Origin: Nematostella vectensis
Taxonomy: Eukaryota; Cnidaria; Anthozoa; Actiniaria; Edwardsiidae
NCBI RefSeq assembly: GCF_932526225.1
Contig: NC_064046.1
Span: 10,131,719-10,195,718, forward strand
Direction of reading: 5' to 3'
DNA: 64,000 nt
Each line of letters starts with the position of its first letter. Position 1 is the stretch's first letter. Below are positions 20,442-31,900 of this stretch, piece by piece. A model generated the notes under the pieces. The model was not told the origin of the DNA and ran no database searches. It saw nothing but the letters and a program-made list of their open reading frames with translations. The position numbers and the translations under genes were made by a program.

Positions 20442-22838
20442 ATGGAACAACAAGAACTCAACACGTGCACAGAGTTCGCTTCGGTGGCTTTCCAGCAATT
20501 TAACGACTTCAGAAACTCGAAAGAACTATGTGATGTGCTGTTATGTGTGGATGACGAAGAAATCCCTAGCCATAAACTCGTACTAGCGGCTTCAAGTCCG
20601 TATTTCCGTGCTATGTTTACAAGCAACCTGCTTGAATGCACACAAAGGACCATAACCTTGTATGATATTGATGTGGGTGCATTACAACAAATTGTCGAGT
20701 ATTTCTATACTGGGAAGATAACTATAGACGAAGATAACGTACAGTTCCTTTTACATGCATCCTGTTTACTTCAAGTTGATCGAGTCCGGGATTTTTGCTC
20801 GGAGTTTTTAGCAAAACAAATTTGTGTCACGAATTGTTTGGGCATTCGCGCGCTAACTGACTCTTTCTCTTGTAAAGAAATCTATGAAGCTGCTCAAAAA
20901 TTCGCCGTTGAGAATTTCTCCAAGGTTATGCACTGTGAAGAATTCTTGCTACAGCCTTATGAATCTCTTCTGAGTTTAATTGAACTCGATTTTTTGGATT
21001 TAAACAACGAAGCGGAGCTACTTGTAGGTGTCATGGAATGGTTGCGTTATTCCGCAGATACAAGGGGACACTTCGCGTACCCGCTTTTGAGGAGGTTACA
21101 CTTGATGCGAGTTGAAAGCCAGATCCTAGAGAACTTGTTACAAGATCCAGTCATCAAACCTAACCGCGATTGTGTAGAGCTTATTTTAGAGACTCTTGAA
21201 GCCCTAGCTTCGCCTACAATTTCAGCAGCACTGGAATTCCCAATGTTCCAATCACGCAGGTATAGGGAGAACAAGAAAGTTCTACTCGCCATCGGAGGTG
21301 AATCCATTGGTGTTAACTTGAAAAGCATTGAGTGCTTTGACCCAGAAACACAACAGTGGAGCTGGGAATACCCGGGAGATGACTCAGACGATCGCCTGCT
21401 ACCTCAACTCAACGACGCTAGAATTTACACATGCGTATGTTCGACTGGACACCATGTGTATACAATTGGTGGAAAGTCTTCTTGGAAACCTTTGGAGTTG
21501 GTTGAAAGATATGAATGGCCAGAAAACTGCTGGAAGCCTTGCACCCCCCTGAATCATAGCCGACTGGGTGCTGGCTCTGCCCTCCTAGATGGCCAGTTGT
21601 TGGTTATAGGTGGGTGTGGTCAGACTGGGTACCTGTCGAGTGTCGAGTCCTATGACCCCCTAGTTGATGAGTGGACAGTTACAAAGTCAATGTTGTTGCA
21701 CCGTAGTTACCACGGTGTTGCTAGCTTGGGCGGCAATGTTTACGTTGTTGGTGGTTTTGGTGGAACAATAGATGCTGATAACTGCTGGTTGGGGAATGCC
21801 GAGTGTTTCATTCCTTCATGTGACCTCTGGGCCCCTATTGCTCCAGTGAGGGAACCAAGGGCTTATGTCAGTCTTGCCTCACATGAAGGTATGTTAGTGT
21901 TCCTTTGTATTTTTCTTTTCTTTTGAAAAAGTAATAAATATGATTTGGAATACCTGATCCAAATAAACACATTCCTTTAAATAAGAATTAGTACCCCCCT
22001 CCCCTTCCCAACAGCGCCAGTTGAATGGTCTAAATGTTCATTTTATTTTGCTAGCATTGACATACTCATATTATAATGATATTGTTATTGAATCATAAAC
22101 AATGAAATCATGAAAAAATTAAAGCGCCCAAAGGCACTGTTTTAACACATTCTGTTTGAGAGAAACAGAGTTGTTGCCTTCACTTGAATTTCATTGGAAA
22201 ACAACTAACAATACCCTCATACTGTACTGATAAGTCTAGAATTCTCTCATGATCATCATAGTTATACAATGGCATTTTATATTTTCTAGCCAATATACAG
22301 TAGGATTATCCGGATGGAATAGGAATCATTTTAGTAATTACGATTTTGTCTTATCATATTTTGACCAGGAATAGGGGGTCTTAGGACCTTTGAAACCCAT
22401 TCCCCTGGGTAATTTTCCGTGGTAATAAAAATAATAATAATAACAACAGCAACAACAACAACAAATATATTAATAATAATCATCATAATAATGTTTGTAT
22501 ATGTGGAGCCGTTATTGTAGGTGTTCCCTAAGCTACTGTTTATCTTGATCACAGGTTCTATTTATGTTCTTGGGGGATACAACTCCTCGTGGCTTAACTC
22601 AGTGGAACGCTTTGATCCAAGGGAAGGCATATGGTATTCATCTCCGCCAATGAAAACCCCTCGCACCTCAATGGGTGCAACTGTGTTAGGTAATCGAATA
22701 TATGTCGCAGGTGGTTTTAATGGTGTAAAGAACATCAATACAATGGAGTGTTATGATGTGACAGCTGGCAAGTGGTTAAGCTTGAGTCCCATGAGAATGA
22801 TCCGTTATGCCATGTCTCTCACTACTTTGCAACTCTGA
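20442..22838 (+). CDS. Kelch-like (KLHL) BTB-BACK-Kelch protein
   Basis: Two exons, 20442-21888 and 22555-22838, join in phase 1 (GAAG/GTATGT donor, CACAG acceptor) to give 576 aa, the usual KLHL length. BTB domain about 20-130 (LCDVLLCVDDEEIPSHKLVL), BACK domain about 135-240 with a LLQPYESLLSLIE-type segment, then six Kelch repeats from about 275 to the end, with doubled glycines in LLAIGGE, VYTIGGK, LLVIGGC, VYVVGGF, IYVLGGY and IYVAGGF. Family role: the BTB-BACK part binds CUL3 and the Kelch propeller captures a substrate for ubiquitination in cytosol or nucleus. The substrate is unknown. The ATG at 20442 is the first in frame. The intron falls between Kelch repeats 4 and 5. I cannot assign one vertebrate orthologue. 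Confidence 0.95.
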
Positions 22839-24726
22839 TAATTAGCTTGGTAATTATACTATCAGCAAGAGAGATAAGGTGCTTAAGAGCACAACCATTT
22901 GCTATCTGACAGAGCTTATTGTTTTTTTTTGTTGTTTTTTTTTTTTTTTTGCCTGAGATTTTTTCAGACCCAGTTGACTTTATTGATTTACTCTCTGAAA
23001 TTTCACTCTAGCCTAAGTTGGCTTGTTCAATTTTTTTTAAAGATTTTGATCTGCTCCCTATTTTGGGGAAGGAATTTTATTACAAGCCTGTCAAGATATC
23101 AAATGGTATAGAAACATGTATGACATAAATATGAGATGTGGTAAATTTTAAAATTTCTCTATGAAATTTGGCAGATTTTGATACACCTTCTAACAAAAGG
23201 AGAACCCTGCTCATTTCTCCCCACTAAACCTGCCTTTGTTGAGTTTTATACAATTGGCAGATAGACAGATTACTACACATTCAATGTATCAAATAATGAA
23301 TAGACTATATTCAGAAAAAAATGACACCAAAATTATACTAAAACAGACAAAATAATCCTTGAGTACGCAACTCGTTATTTGATGGAAATGGTATACTATA
23401 TTAGTAGAGATTTTATTGACAGCTGGAAAACATGATTGTGATCCCCTAAAAATGCTGGGGGCACCTCTGTATGTTTTGTTTGTGAGTGAACCCCATGCAA
23501 TAGTGCCAACTACAGCACTGTTAAGCTTAGCTAACCACAAGACAAGGGAAAGGTTGGCAAACTGCTATACAGCACCTCCCAAAATAATGTTGAAACAGAA
23601 GCAGCATTGATGGGCCAGCTTTTCGCTTCAGGGGGATTTAACTGATTCTTACAGTATACTATAGGTCTGAAGTCATAATGAACTGTTACCAAGGCTTTTC
23701 GTGGTACCATTTGATGGCAACTTATTTGAAAACAGAACTTATATCTAATTATGAGGAAAAATATGCTAGAAAGTCTTTTTTACATTACTTTATGTGTAAA
23801 TATTTTTAAGTATCATAATTTTCAACTTCAGGCTGTAATAGCCTAATTTTTATAATGAAAAAAAAAGAACACAGACCTACAAATTTAACCTGAGCATCGC
23901 TTTTTCATTACTCTTTAAAAAACATTATATGACTTCCTATATAGACTGTTATTTTTAATTTGTAATATACATTATATATAAATATATACAGTGCATATAT
24001 TATTAAGTATATACCCGTGAAGCTATTAATGCCTAGTATACAGGCCATGAAAATTAATAAAAATATTTCAATCCTCTCCTCAGGAATGGATAAAGCATTA
24101 AGGAATAACAGCAGTTATAAAGAGGGAATTAGACTGCCTAAAAGCTTTCCCTAGATTACAAGGGACACAGAGTTTGTTAGGCTAAATTTTAAGATAAAAA
24201 CTTGATCTACATACTCTCTAAATTGATTCAAGTGTACTTGTGACATGCTCTTCATTGTGTAATCGGATCCAGCTTCAATGTGCTAGCCCAATAGAATTTT
24301 TTTTCTCAGTAAACCACATTATGCCCAGTGCATCAGCATAGGACTAGCACTAAGAGATAACATGGGTGGAAAGTTCAAGCCAAAATAAACACAGAAAAAA
24401 TAAAATATTTAAATAAAAATATACCTCTCTGAAAAAAAAAAACGCTAAATAGGTTGCATTTTGTTGTTGTTATTTTGCTGCCAAAAGCCTGAGCGTGCAC
24501 TTGTTTGCTTCCTAAAAAGTCACTTTATCACTCAGTGCAAGTCCCCTATTCAGTAGCTGGAGCTACTGTAGGAGCTAGAAAAAGGGTTTTCCAAGTAAAC
24601 ACAGAAAGCACTTTGCAAATATTGAGCACATTTCAGCAATTTCTTTGTGGTGTTAGAAAATGCTAGCATAGCAAGCCCTGTCTATCCCGCCCTTTGTTTT
24701 GCTACTGTTCCCATACTGATGCTACC
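22839..24726. other. Tail-to-tail intergenic region between KLHL and TRIM-NHL genes
   Basis: AT-rich DNA holding the 3' ends of two convergent genes. T and A homopolymers (22921-22950) are present, as are several AATAAA/TTTATT candidates. No gene is supported; the ORFs at 22899, 23289 and 23416 lack any family features. Confidence 0.5.
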
Positions 24727-26376
24727 TTATATGTAAGAGAGAACTTGAACACAATGTCCATAATATGAAGACACAACAAGGTGCCTGCCGTTCATGAGTG
24801 CTAATCCCACCGGAGTCTTCTTGGTAGATAATTGAGTAACAAAGCTTCCATCTAGCCTAAAAACATGAATACTATCATTGCCACTGTCACACACTAGCAA
24901 TAACTCATTCTTCTTATCCAGGGCCAGTCCCCTTGGGCAGCAAAATTCTCCACCCCCTGCCCCTTCTCGTCCAAACTGACGGACATATTCCCCATCAGAG
25001 TTGAAGACCTTGATACAAAAATTACCACTGTCTGTTGTAAAGTACTCTCCATTGTGGCAGACAGTGTTTAAGGGCTTATCAAATCCCTCAGTTCCTGTGT
25101 CCCCATACATGAACTTGAATGAGCCATCAGCATGGAATACTTGAACACGGTTGTGTTCAGTGTCTGTCACAATAATCTTGTTTTCACCATCAACATAAAG
25201 CCCCTCTGCCCAGCCTAGTTCACCTGTATTGCTTCCTCTTTGGCCAAACTTGGATAGGAATTCACCTTTCCTGTTAAATATTTGTATGCGGTGGTTTCTA
25301 CTATCAAGAACCATTATCTCAGAATTGACTGTATATGCAACACCAGTTGGTCCCTGGAAGAGACCGTCTTTAGTTCCTTTCTTCCCAAACTGAAAAAGGA
25401 ACTTTCCTTTGGAGTCAAATACTTGGATGCGGTCATTAAAAAAGTCACTAACTGCAATCTCTCCAAACTCATTGGATGCCACTCCACCTGGACTTTTAAA
25501 ATTCCCTTTCCTGCTACCCTTGTGACCAATTTTATGAATGACTTTTCCAGCCTTTGACCAGTCAGGTAGAATGTCAGCAGATGATGCTGATGACACAACC
25601 TGGCCAATCTTTTTGTTAAGTGATCCAAAGGTATTACTTTCAAGTCCTCCAATAGTAGCATTCCTGTGAATTACAAAATCTAACTCTTCAACAAATTTCC
25701 CAGAAACCTCATCTGATTCGTCAAGATTTAATTGAACAACTTCTTCTAGCTGTTCTTTCAGTGCATTCCTCAACTCTATGATTTCAGAAACATCACCTTT
25801 AATGAGAATTTCTTCGGCTAGCTCTATGCAACTTGAAGCACCGGATAAAAGTTTAACTAAATTACACCGTTGGTGTTGCAAAATCTTCTGTTTCTTGCCA
25901 TAAAAACCCTGAACTTCCATGCAAAGTTTGCTCTCGTGCTTTCTGATCAATTCAATAATTTTCTCAGCCTCGTCGTGGATTCTTTCTTCCGTTAATTGAC
26001 AATTAACTGACATGCTATCCAAGTAAGTATCGAGTTTTCTAATCTTTCTTGTCATTTCTTCGACGACTGGCTTTCCTTTCTCTAAAGCTTTATGTATCTC
26101 AATTCGCTCCTTGCGTCCTGGAGTCGCCTCAAGAAGGCGGACAAGTATTGTATTCGTCGGCAAAGCCTTGACGCCGCCATCGGGAATCAACGTACTTCTT
26201 CTACACGTTGGACATCGGATCTCTTTCTCCCCATTAAATGTCATCCGATCAAGACATGGTTTACATACATTATGTGCACAACTTGTTAAACATTTCGGCT
26301 CCTTTAACTCCTCCAAGCAAACAGGGCACGTCAATTCTTCGCTAAATACTTGCGATAAATGGCTCTCGGTAGCCAT
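24727..26376 (-). CDS. RING-coiled coil-NHL protein (TRIM-NHL type), intronless
   Basis: 549 aa in one exon. A C3HC4 RING occupies residues 17-58 (C17, C20, C33, H35, C38, C41, C55, C58). A helical coiled-coil region follows at about 95-240 and six NHL repeats from about 285 to the end (e.g. GGVASNEFGEIAVSDFFNDR, then IQVFD). Family role: RING gives E3 ubiquitin-ligase activity, and the NHL propeller binds RNA or protein, as in TRIM2/3/32/71 and Brat. Unusual points: no B-box zinc finger between RING and coiled coil, and no filamin domain. It is therefore closest in layout to simplified invertebrate TRIM-NHL genes, and I give no orthologue name. It starts 387 bp from the VIRMA start and is transcribed away from it. 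Confidence 0.93.
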   Translation of the reverse strand: MATESHLSQVFSEELTCPVCLEELKEPKCLTSCAHNVCKPCLDRMTFNGEKEIRCPTCRRSTLIPDGGVKALPTNTILVRLLEATPGRKERIEIHKALEKGKPVVEEMTRKIRKLDTYLDSMSVNCQLTEERIHDEAEKIIELIRKHESKLCMEVQGFYGKKQKILQHQRCNLVKLLSGASSCIELAEEILIKGDVSEIIELRNALKEQLEEVVQLNLDESDEVSGKFVEELDFVIHRNATIGGLESNTFGSLNKKIGQVVSSASSADILPDWSKAGKVIHKIGHKGSRKGNFKSPGGVASNEFGEIAVSDFFNDRIQVFDSKGKFLFQFGKKGTKDGLFQGPTGVAYTVNSEIMVLDSRNHRIQIFNRKGEFLSKFGQRGSNTGELGWAEGLYVDGENKIIVTDTEHNRVQVFHADGSFKFMYGDTGTEGFDKPLNTVCHNGEYFTTDSGNFCIKVFNSDGEYVRQFGREGAGGGEFCCPRGLALDKKNELLLVCDSGNDSIHVFRLDGSFVTQLSTKKTPVGLALMNGRHLVVSSYYGHCVQVLSYI

Positions 26377-26763
26377 GCTTTATACTGTTTTGTTACGAGT
26401 GTGGTATTAGTAAAAAAGAATTGACATAAATAATAATTAGCAATCTTGGAAACCCTACTGTATCTTATTTGTAACCGATTGCACAAGCAAGCCGCGTAAA
26501 TTTCTCTTTTTTACCGCAAAATCTACCACCAAACCGATCACTGATCGTATGCATCTGTTCAATAAAGAACAGACAATCGCACTCAAACTTGACCGATCTC
26601 CTGATTATAAGGAAACGGAAACCACGAAAACGTCTTGCAGCGGGGAAAAATGTGTTCGTGACAAATAAGCCCAGCAGTACCACAGGCGTTGCTCGCACAC
26701 ACAGGAAGCCCGAAACATGTCTGTTAACAGAGCCGAACAGCATACTGGGATACCTAAACAAAG
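26377..26763. promoter_or_regulatory. Divergent (bidirectional) promoter of TRIM-NHL and VIRMA
   Basis: Only 387 bp separates the two start codons, transcribed in opposite directions, so both 5' leaders and promoters must lie here or overlap. I see no convincing TATA box. The sequence is less AT-rich than the introns, with several CG dinucleotides, as is usual for housekeeping promoters. Confidence 0.7.
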
Positions 26764-26771
26764 ATGGCGGC
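26761..26771 (+). promoter_or_regulatory. YY1-like site overlapping the VIRMA start codon
   Basis: AAGATGGCGGC matches the known YY1 consensus core AANATGGCGGC, with its ATG being the VIRMA initiator. Animal YY1 sites often sit at or just after transcription starts and set strand direction (established knowledge). Its use here is inferred. Confidence 0.55.
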
Positions 26772-28914
26772 TTGTTCGCCTCTTTCTCCTACAGAGCTTC
26801 CAATTTTACTGTTTTGCGACACATTCTCACACCAGGAAAATGAGGTAAGATAGATATGAAAAGCCCGTGGGTAGAAATCTTTAATAAAGATAAAAAATCA
26901 ATCAGATTTATTTATGAAGGCTTTTGATATGTTGTGAAAATTGCCCGATGTCTCGCGTGTATTCGCCATTTCTTTGTCAAGTTGACGTTATGCCGAAGGG
27001 TGAATAAGCTATATATGCGAAGTTGCTATTCTGTTTAATAATTATCTAAAGACCTGGACAACAGGCTGTCAAGTAGGGCTCTGGAAAAGCTATTCTGGTT
27101 TGTGCTACTTTAGACTCACCGTTGAAAGTAGTTTTCTTACGATTTCGAGATGATGCGGATTTATAAGCAGTTTTAAACATACAGCACTAGAATCTTGCAG
27201 CTCTTAAACCCTAGCTATGTCTGTTTTATCAGGAGATGCACCTAGACCTTATTAGCTTCCCTCGGCCTGTGGCTGTGACTGAGGCAAGAGTGATTCCTGC
27301 TGGGCACAGGGTCCACGCAGCAATCAGTGAAAGAGAGAAAGTTGGGTGAGCACTGTCTATGTGTGTGGACATTGAGGTTTTTTTAAATTCAGCCTTCAAT
27401 TCTAACAGCTTGATGTTGCAGTACAGGTCTAGAGTAACACAAGCTCCACTCGACAGTGGCTCGAGGGTTTCACTCGCCTGATATTCATAAGCTTGAACGT
27501 GTTTGCAAGTAATTTATTTTATTTATTTATTTTCGAGAGTGGCTCGAGGGTTTGACTCGTCTAATATTCATAAGCTTGAGCATGTTTGCAAGTAATTTAT
27601 TTTATTTATTTATTTTCAAGAGTGGCTCGAGGGTATCGACTCGCCGAATATTCATAAGCTTGAGTGTGTTTGCAAGTAATTTATTTTATTGTTCTCCAAT
27701 CCGTTACTTTACTCGATGACATGAAATAACTAGGACTGAGTGCATGGTCAGTGACCTAAACTCAGAAACATCGAACAATATTTTTTTGCTATTCGCTATC
27801 TCTTTTCCTTTTCCTTATCCCCTTATTTGAGTGACCATTCTTAAACCTTCACATTCGTTTAAAAGTGTGAGCGGTACGATTTCTGCGAGTGGCAAGTGGC
27901 TACTTCGCGGTTGCCTCATTAAAAGTGCGAGTCTCAATTCTCGAGTGGTGAGAGTGCTAATGAGGACTTGACATTCACGAGTTGAGGTTATCTTACTCTA
28001 TACCTGTACTGTAGCTAGCTTTAGACACCTGTTATTTGCAGCCAAAAAAATATAAAGCAAAACCACAATGAAGGTCTGCTTTCAGGCAATAAATGGTGGT
28101 ACTGTGGATACATGTACCTGGATGCAAACACTTTTATGGTTCCAATAGTGTCTATAATATAGTGAAAGTTAATTGTAAGTGTGGTATGTAGACCACCAGA
28201 CCACCATTGTCATCAATAAACAAATGGCAGTCTCAGCATCAATAACAAAATGTTTTACAAAGATGAGGCAGATAGTTGAAGTCTTAGAAGGTGTTCCTGA
28301 AGGTTTTAAACGTGTGACCTTAGAGAAGGTTCATAGTACATTCCATTATTTATGGGTTAACATAAAGTTCAGTAACTTGCAAACTTGTGCTTGACTGAAG
28401 TTTGTGTTTATTGCTATTTAGGGAGACCCATCCACAGTCTTTCAAGCTTGATATGTTCATAAGGAACCTGGATAATGCTGGTGCAGTGGTGTTTGAAAGA
28501 CTTGGCCTGTGAGTTTCACATGATGATAAATAATAAATCATTTAGTAGCTAGATTCATTGCTGTTGCAAGAGCTATGTATAGTATGTACATGTTGTCCGT
28601 GATAAGTTTTTGATTTTAATGATACTGATTATTATTAGTTTATTGCTATTATTATCATTGTTGTTGTTGTTGCAGTTGTAGTGTATGAACATTCATTTTC
28701 AATTTTTTGTTATATCCCCATTTGGTTTTTCTTTTCCTTTGTTTTTCTTTCTTTTCTTTTCTTTTGTCTTTTTTTTTTTTTTACAGCTTTCATGTACAAT
28801 TCTTCATTGTACTGTATGAATTGAATGAATTTTGACCCTTATTTTACTTTATTTTACTCTTCCAGGCTGGATTACAAGGAGCCTAACAACTTTCAAGTGA
28901 TAGCTGAAATAAAG
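26764..28914 (+). CDS. VIRMA: VIRMA exons 1-4: N-terminal virilizer domain
   Basis: Exons 26764-26844, 27233-27345, 28422-28508 and 28866-28914. The protein opens MAACSPLSPTELPILLFCDT and continues with LDLISFPRPVAVTEARVIPA (vertebrates have an equivalent VRVIPPG segment), FKLDMFIRNL and AVVFERLGLLDYKEPNNF. Phases 0, 2, 2 and 0 close exactly. This is the conserved beta-rich N-terminal domain of virilizer, which continues into the start of exon 5 (VVVLRGWYNKITISLYGY). Confidence 0.93.
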
Positions 28915-31900
28915 GTACAGTATGACCTTACAGTACTCTCTTTTTTTTATAAGAACATTTTTACAAGAACGTCCATTTTTTTTCAGTCCTGATGCATTCT
29001 AAAATACAGAATCAAATTATGCTCCCTATTATTGCTACTGATCATTAGTGTAATTCTCTTCCTAATAATTCATTGCGTATTATATTCCTTATATACCCTT
29101 CTTATATACCCTAAAATTTTAGTGGACTGTTAAAGCAAACTAGCATACAAATATTGGTTTCCACTTAAAATTTAGAAACGTTGCCTTAACCCTTTCATTA
29201 CTATTATGCCCTGAGGCGCCTGTAAAATATAGGCCCAACTCCAAAACGTCAGAAATGCAAACCAAACATCACCAGACCCGGATACTCATGGATTCCTCCA
29301 AGGCATAGACGACCTTCAAAAGCGCATCCAAGCAATGTAATAGAATTGACTCTATGGTCAAAATATTGTCTCTATTGTCAACCTTGATTTCTGACCAATT
29401 CGTAAACAAATGCTTATACCTGGAAACATTTCTTACCAAAAGAGACACAAAATTCCGAACTACAAATAGAGACAAGCGAACACAGATCAAGTCACAAATA
29501 GATACCTTTATTGCGCTCTGTCACGTCCCATTTTACAGCCATCAGCCACAATAATCAATGCTAAAACCTCCATTAGAAGCGAGTCCACATTTTTTCGCTA
29601 AATTGCATGCTTGCACTGTATCATGGGAGTCTTGGAAACACCTTGAAAGAGAGACAGGAAAACCCCTCCCCCATAATAATAACAGTTTTTTATGTCTTTT
29701 TGCCCCAAAGCCAAACAAAACATTTTCAGGTCCAAGGAACCCAGAATAAGCCTGAAAACAATTTTTTAATACGTTTGGTAGCAAAAATGGTCTACATTGG
29801 GGAGTATGAGGCCATTCACTAGAAAATTCCTTTATCACTTGGTGAAGCCCAAACAAGGAATTATCCCATTGAGTCAATTTCAGCATGCAAACATCCATAA
29901 GCACATCATTAATTATGCCCAAATAGACTTTATGATGTCCTAAGGCACTCTCCAGATGTGAAAAAGGTGTAATTTTTAAGCAAATTACAAGCAAAATTGT
30001 TGTAAGCAACAGGCTGTAGCAGTGCCGTCACTAGAAAGAAAAGGCACTGCAGTGCATTGTTGGAAACTTAAAGGCATACCGTCTTGGGTCAGTGGTACTG
30101 TAGCTTAGCTTAACTGAAAGTGTTGGACTTGAGATAGGAGGTAGGTTTCTGTTTTCAGTCAGTTTTTCCTACAAGTACCCAAGAGTGAAAGGGTTAAAAG
30201 TCCCAAATATGAGAATGGCCCAGCCTCAATTGAAAATTAAACGTTCTTATAAAAAAAGAGTGTAGTTTCGAATGGTGCAGTTTTTTCCTACATTTTAATA
30301 AAACATGCAGTTTTCATAATTCTGGGAACCCTTGCCAATAATCAACTGCTAAGCCAAATTCTGGCTTCTATCACTCAAACTGATTTATTTTTGGTGCTTT
30401 TGATTTGTGAGCACTTTAGGAAGTGGTGGCCCATAAAAACATTTAAAAGATATTGAATAATGAAGGGGATTGAGGTGTTAGAAATCAACAGAATGTTTAA
30501 AATGGCAGTAATACAGTATATGCATTATAGCAGGCCTTAAAAGTGAAAACCCACCTGTAGAGTTTCAGGGTTCCTTGGTTCAAAAATATACCTTAGCTAC
30601 TACCTATTTTTATCAACTAGAATTTTACATTTTTGAATAATTTTTTACTCCTAAACATTACTAAAACTATCCACATAATATTTTATTCTTACTGCAGAAT
30701 TTTAACCAAAAAATTCTACTCATAATTTCTTGCATTTTTGTAAATTTGGGTGAATTCAGGTAGGAGGATACTGAGTAATCTTGTAGCCCAGGTGATATCA
30801 GTTTTCAGTATATTTAGCTGTTTGGTTGTCCTTTAGGCTGCTACAGATGTGGTGGTGCTCAGAGGCTGGTACAACAAAATAACCATCTCTCTGTATGGCT
30901 ACTTCACTGACGTCAACAGAGCCAGTCCTGCCGAGCCCAGACAGGAGCCACGCCTAGATCGGCCCTCAGTCATAATGGACCCCAGGCCAAATGAGCGCCC
31001 ACCAGATGTGAGACCAGACAGGGACATGATGGAAAAGGTCCCAGAGAGAGCAGAAAGAGGGCCTGTTAGGGGCTACCACAAGACCCATGAAAGGGGCCCT
31101 ATTGAGAAGATGCCCGACAGACGTGAGAGAAGTCCTTATGAAAGAGGCCATGAACGCCCTGAAAGAGGGCCCCGGACTCCTGATGGTTATGACCGAGAAG
31201 ATGAAGGGAAGGGAAGGAGGGGTTTTGTTGATGATAGCCCTATACAGGGCAGCAGAAAAGGAGATGACAATGTACATCCTAGGGGGAGGTTTCCTGAGGA
31301 GGGTTTCCGCGGGCGTGGGCGTGGTGCCGACTGGATGGAGAATGAAGGCCGGCAAAGAGGGAGAGATGGTGATGCACACTTGTCTAGGCCTGTAGATAGT
31401 GGGCATGGCAAGGGGCGTCAAAGAGAGGAGGAACCCAGTAGGAGCAGGCGGAGTAAGGATCGTAGTCGTTCACCTCAGAGAAAGCCATCGCCTGTTGCTA
31501 GGGCAACTGTTGGAGAGACTACTTCAGCAAAGCCGACAACTCCACCCGGATCACCAAGAGAGGAGGTAAGAAAGTAGTAGATGGAGAACACTGTAAGCTC
31601 TCTTGATGGTTCAGGCTATGGCATGTGGCCCAGTAACCTACCACTTACATGAGCTCCTTTAACATGGAACAAATACCTTCAAACCCTGCCTTACAATGAA
31701 TCACCCTAGAACATAATAAAAACGTTTATCATTTGTATCACTTGTTTTGGGTTTAATTGCAGTTTTTATGGGCATGGTAAACTGGAGGCCAAGAATCATG
31801 CGATTGTGAAAAGCCATGCATTTTAATTAGATCCTTTCACTGTTCAATTCAAAAATGCTTTTATTGTTTCCTATAATGGGGGATTGCTAAAAAAAGTCAG

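Noticed and set aside
26589-26843. 84-aa ORF upstream of and overlapping VIRMA exon 1
   Set aside because: Out of frame with the conserved N-terminus and without recognisable features; it lies in the shared promoter.
29542-30009. 155-aa minus-strand ORF as a transposase
   Set aside because: No catalytic motif or similarity to piggyBac transposase is visible inside the TTAA-flanked element.
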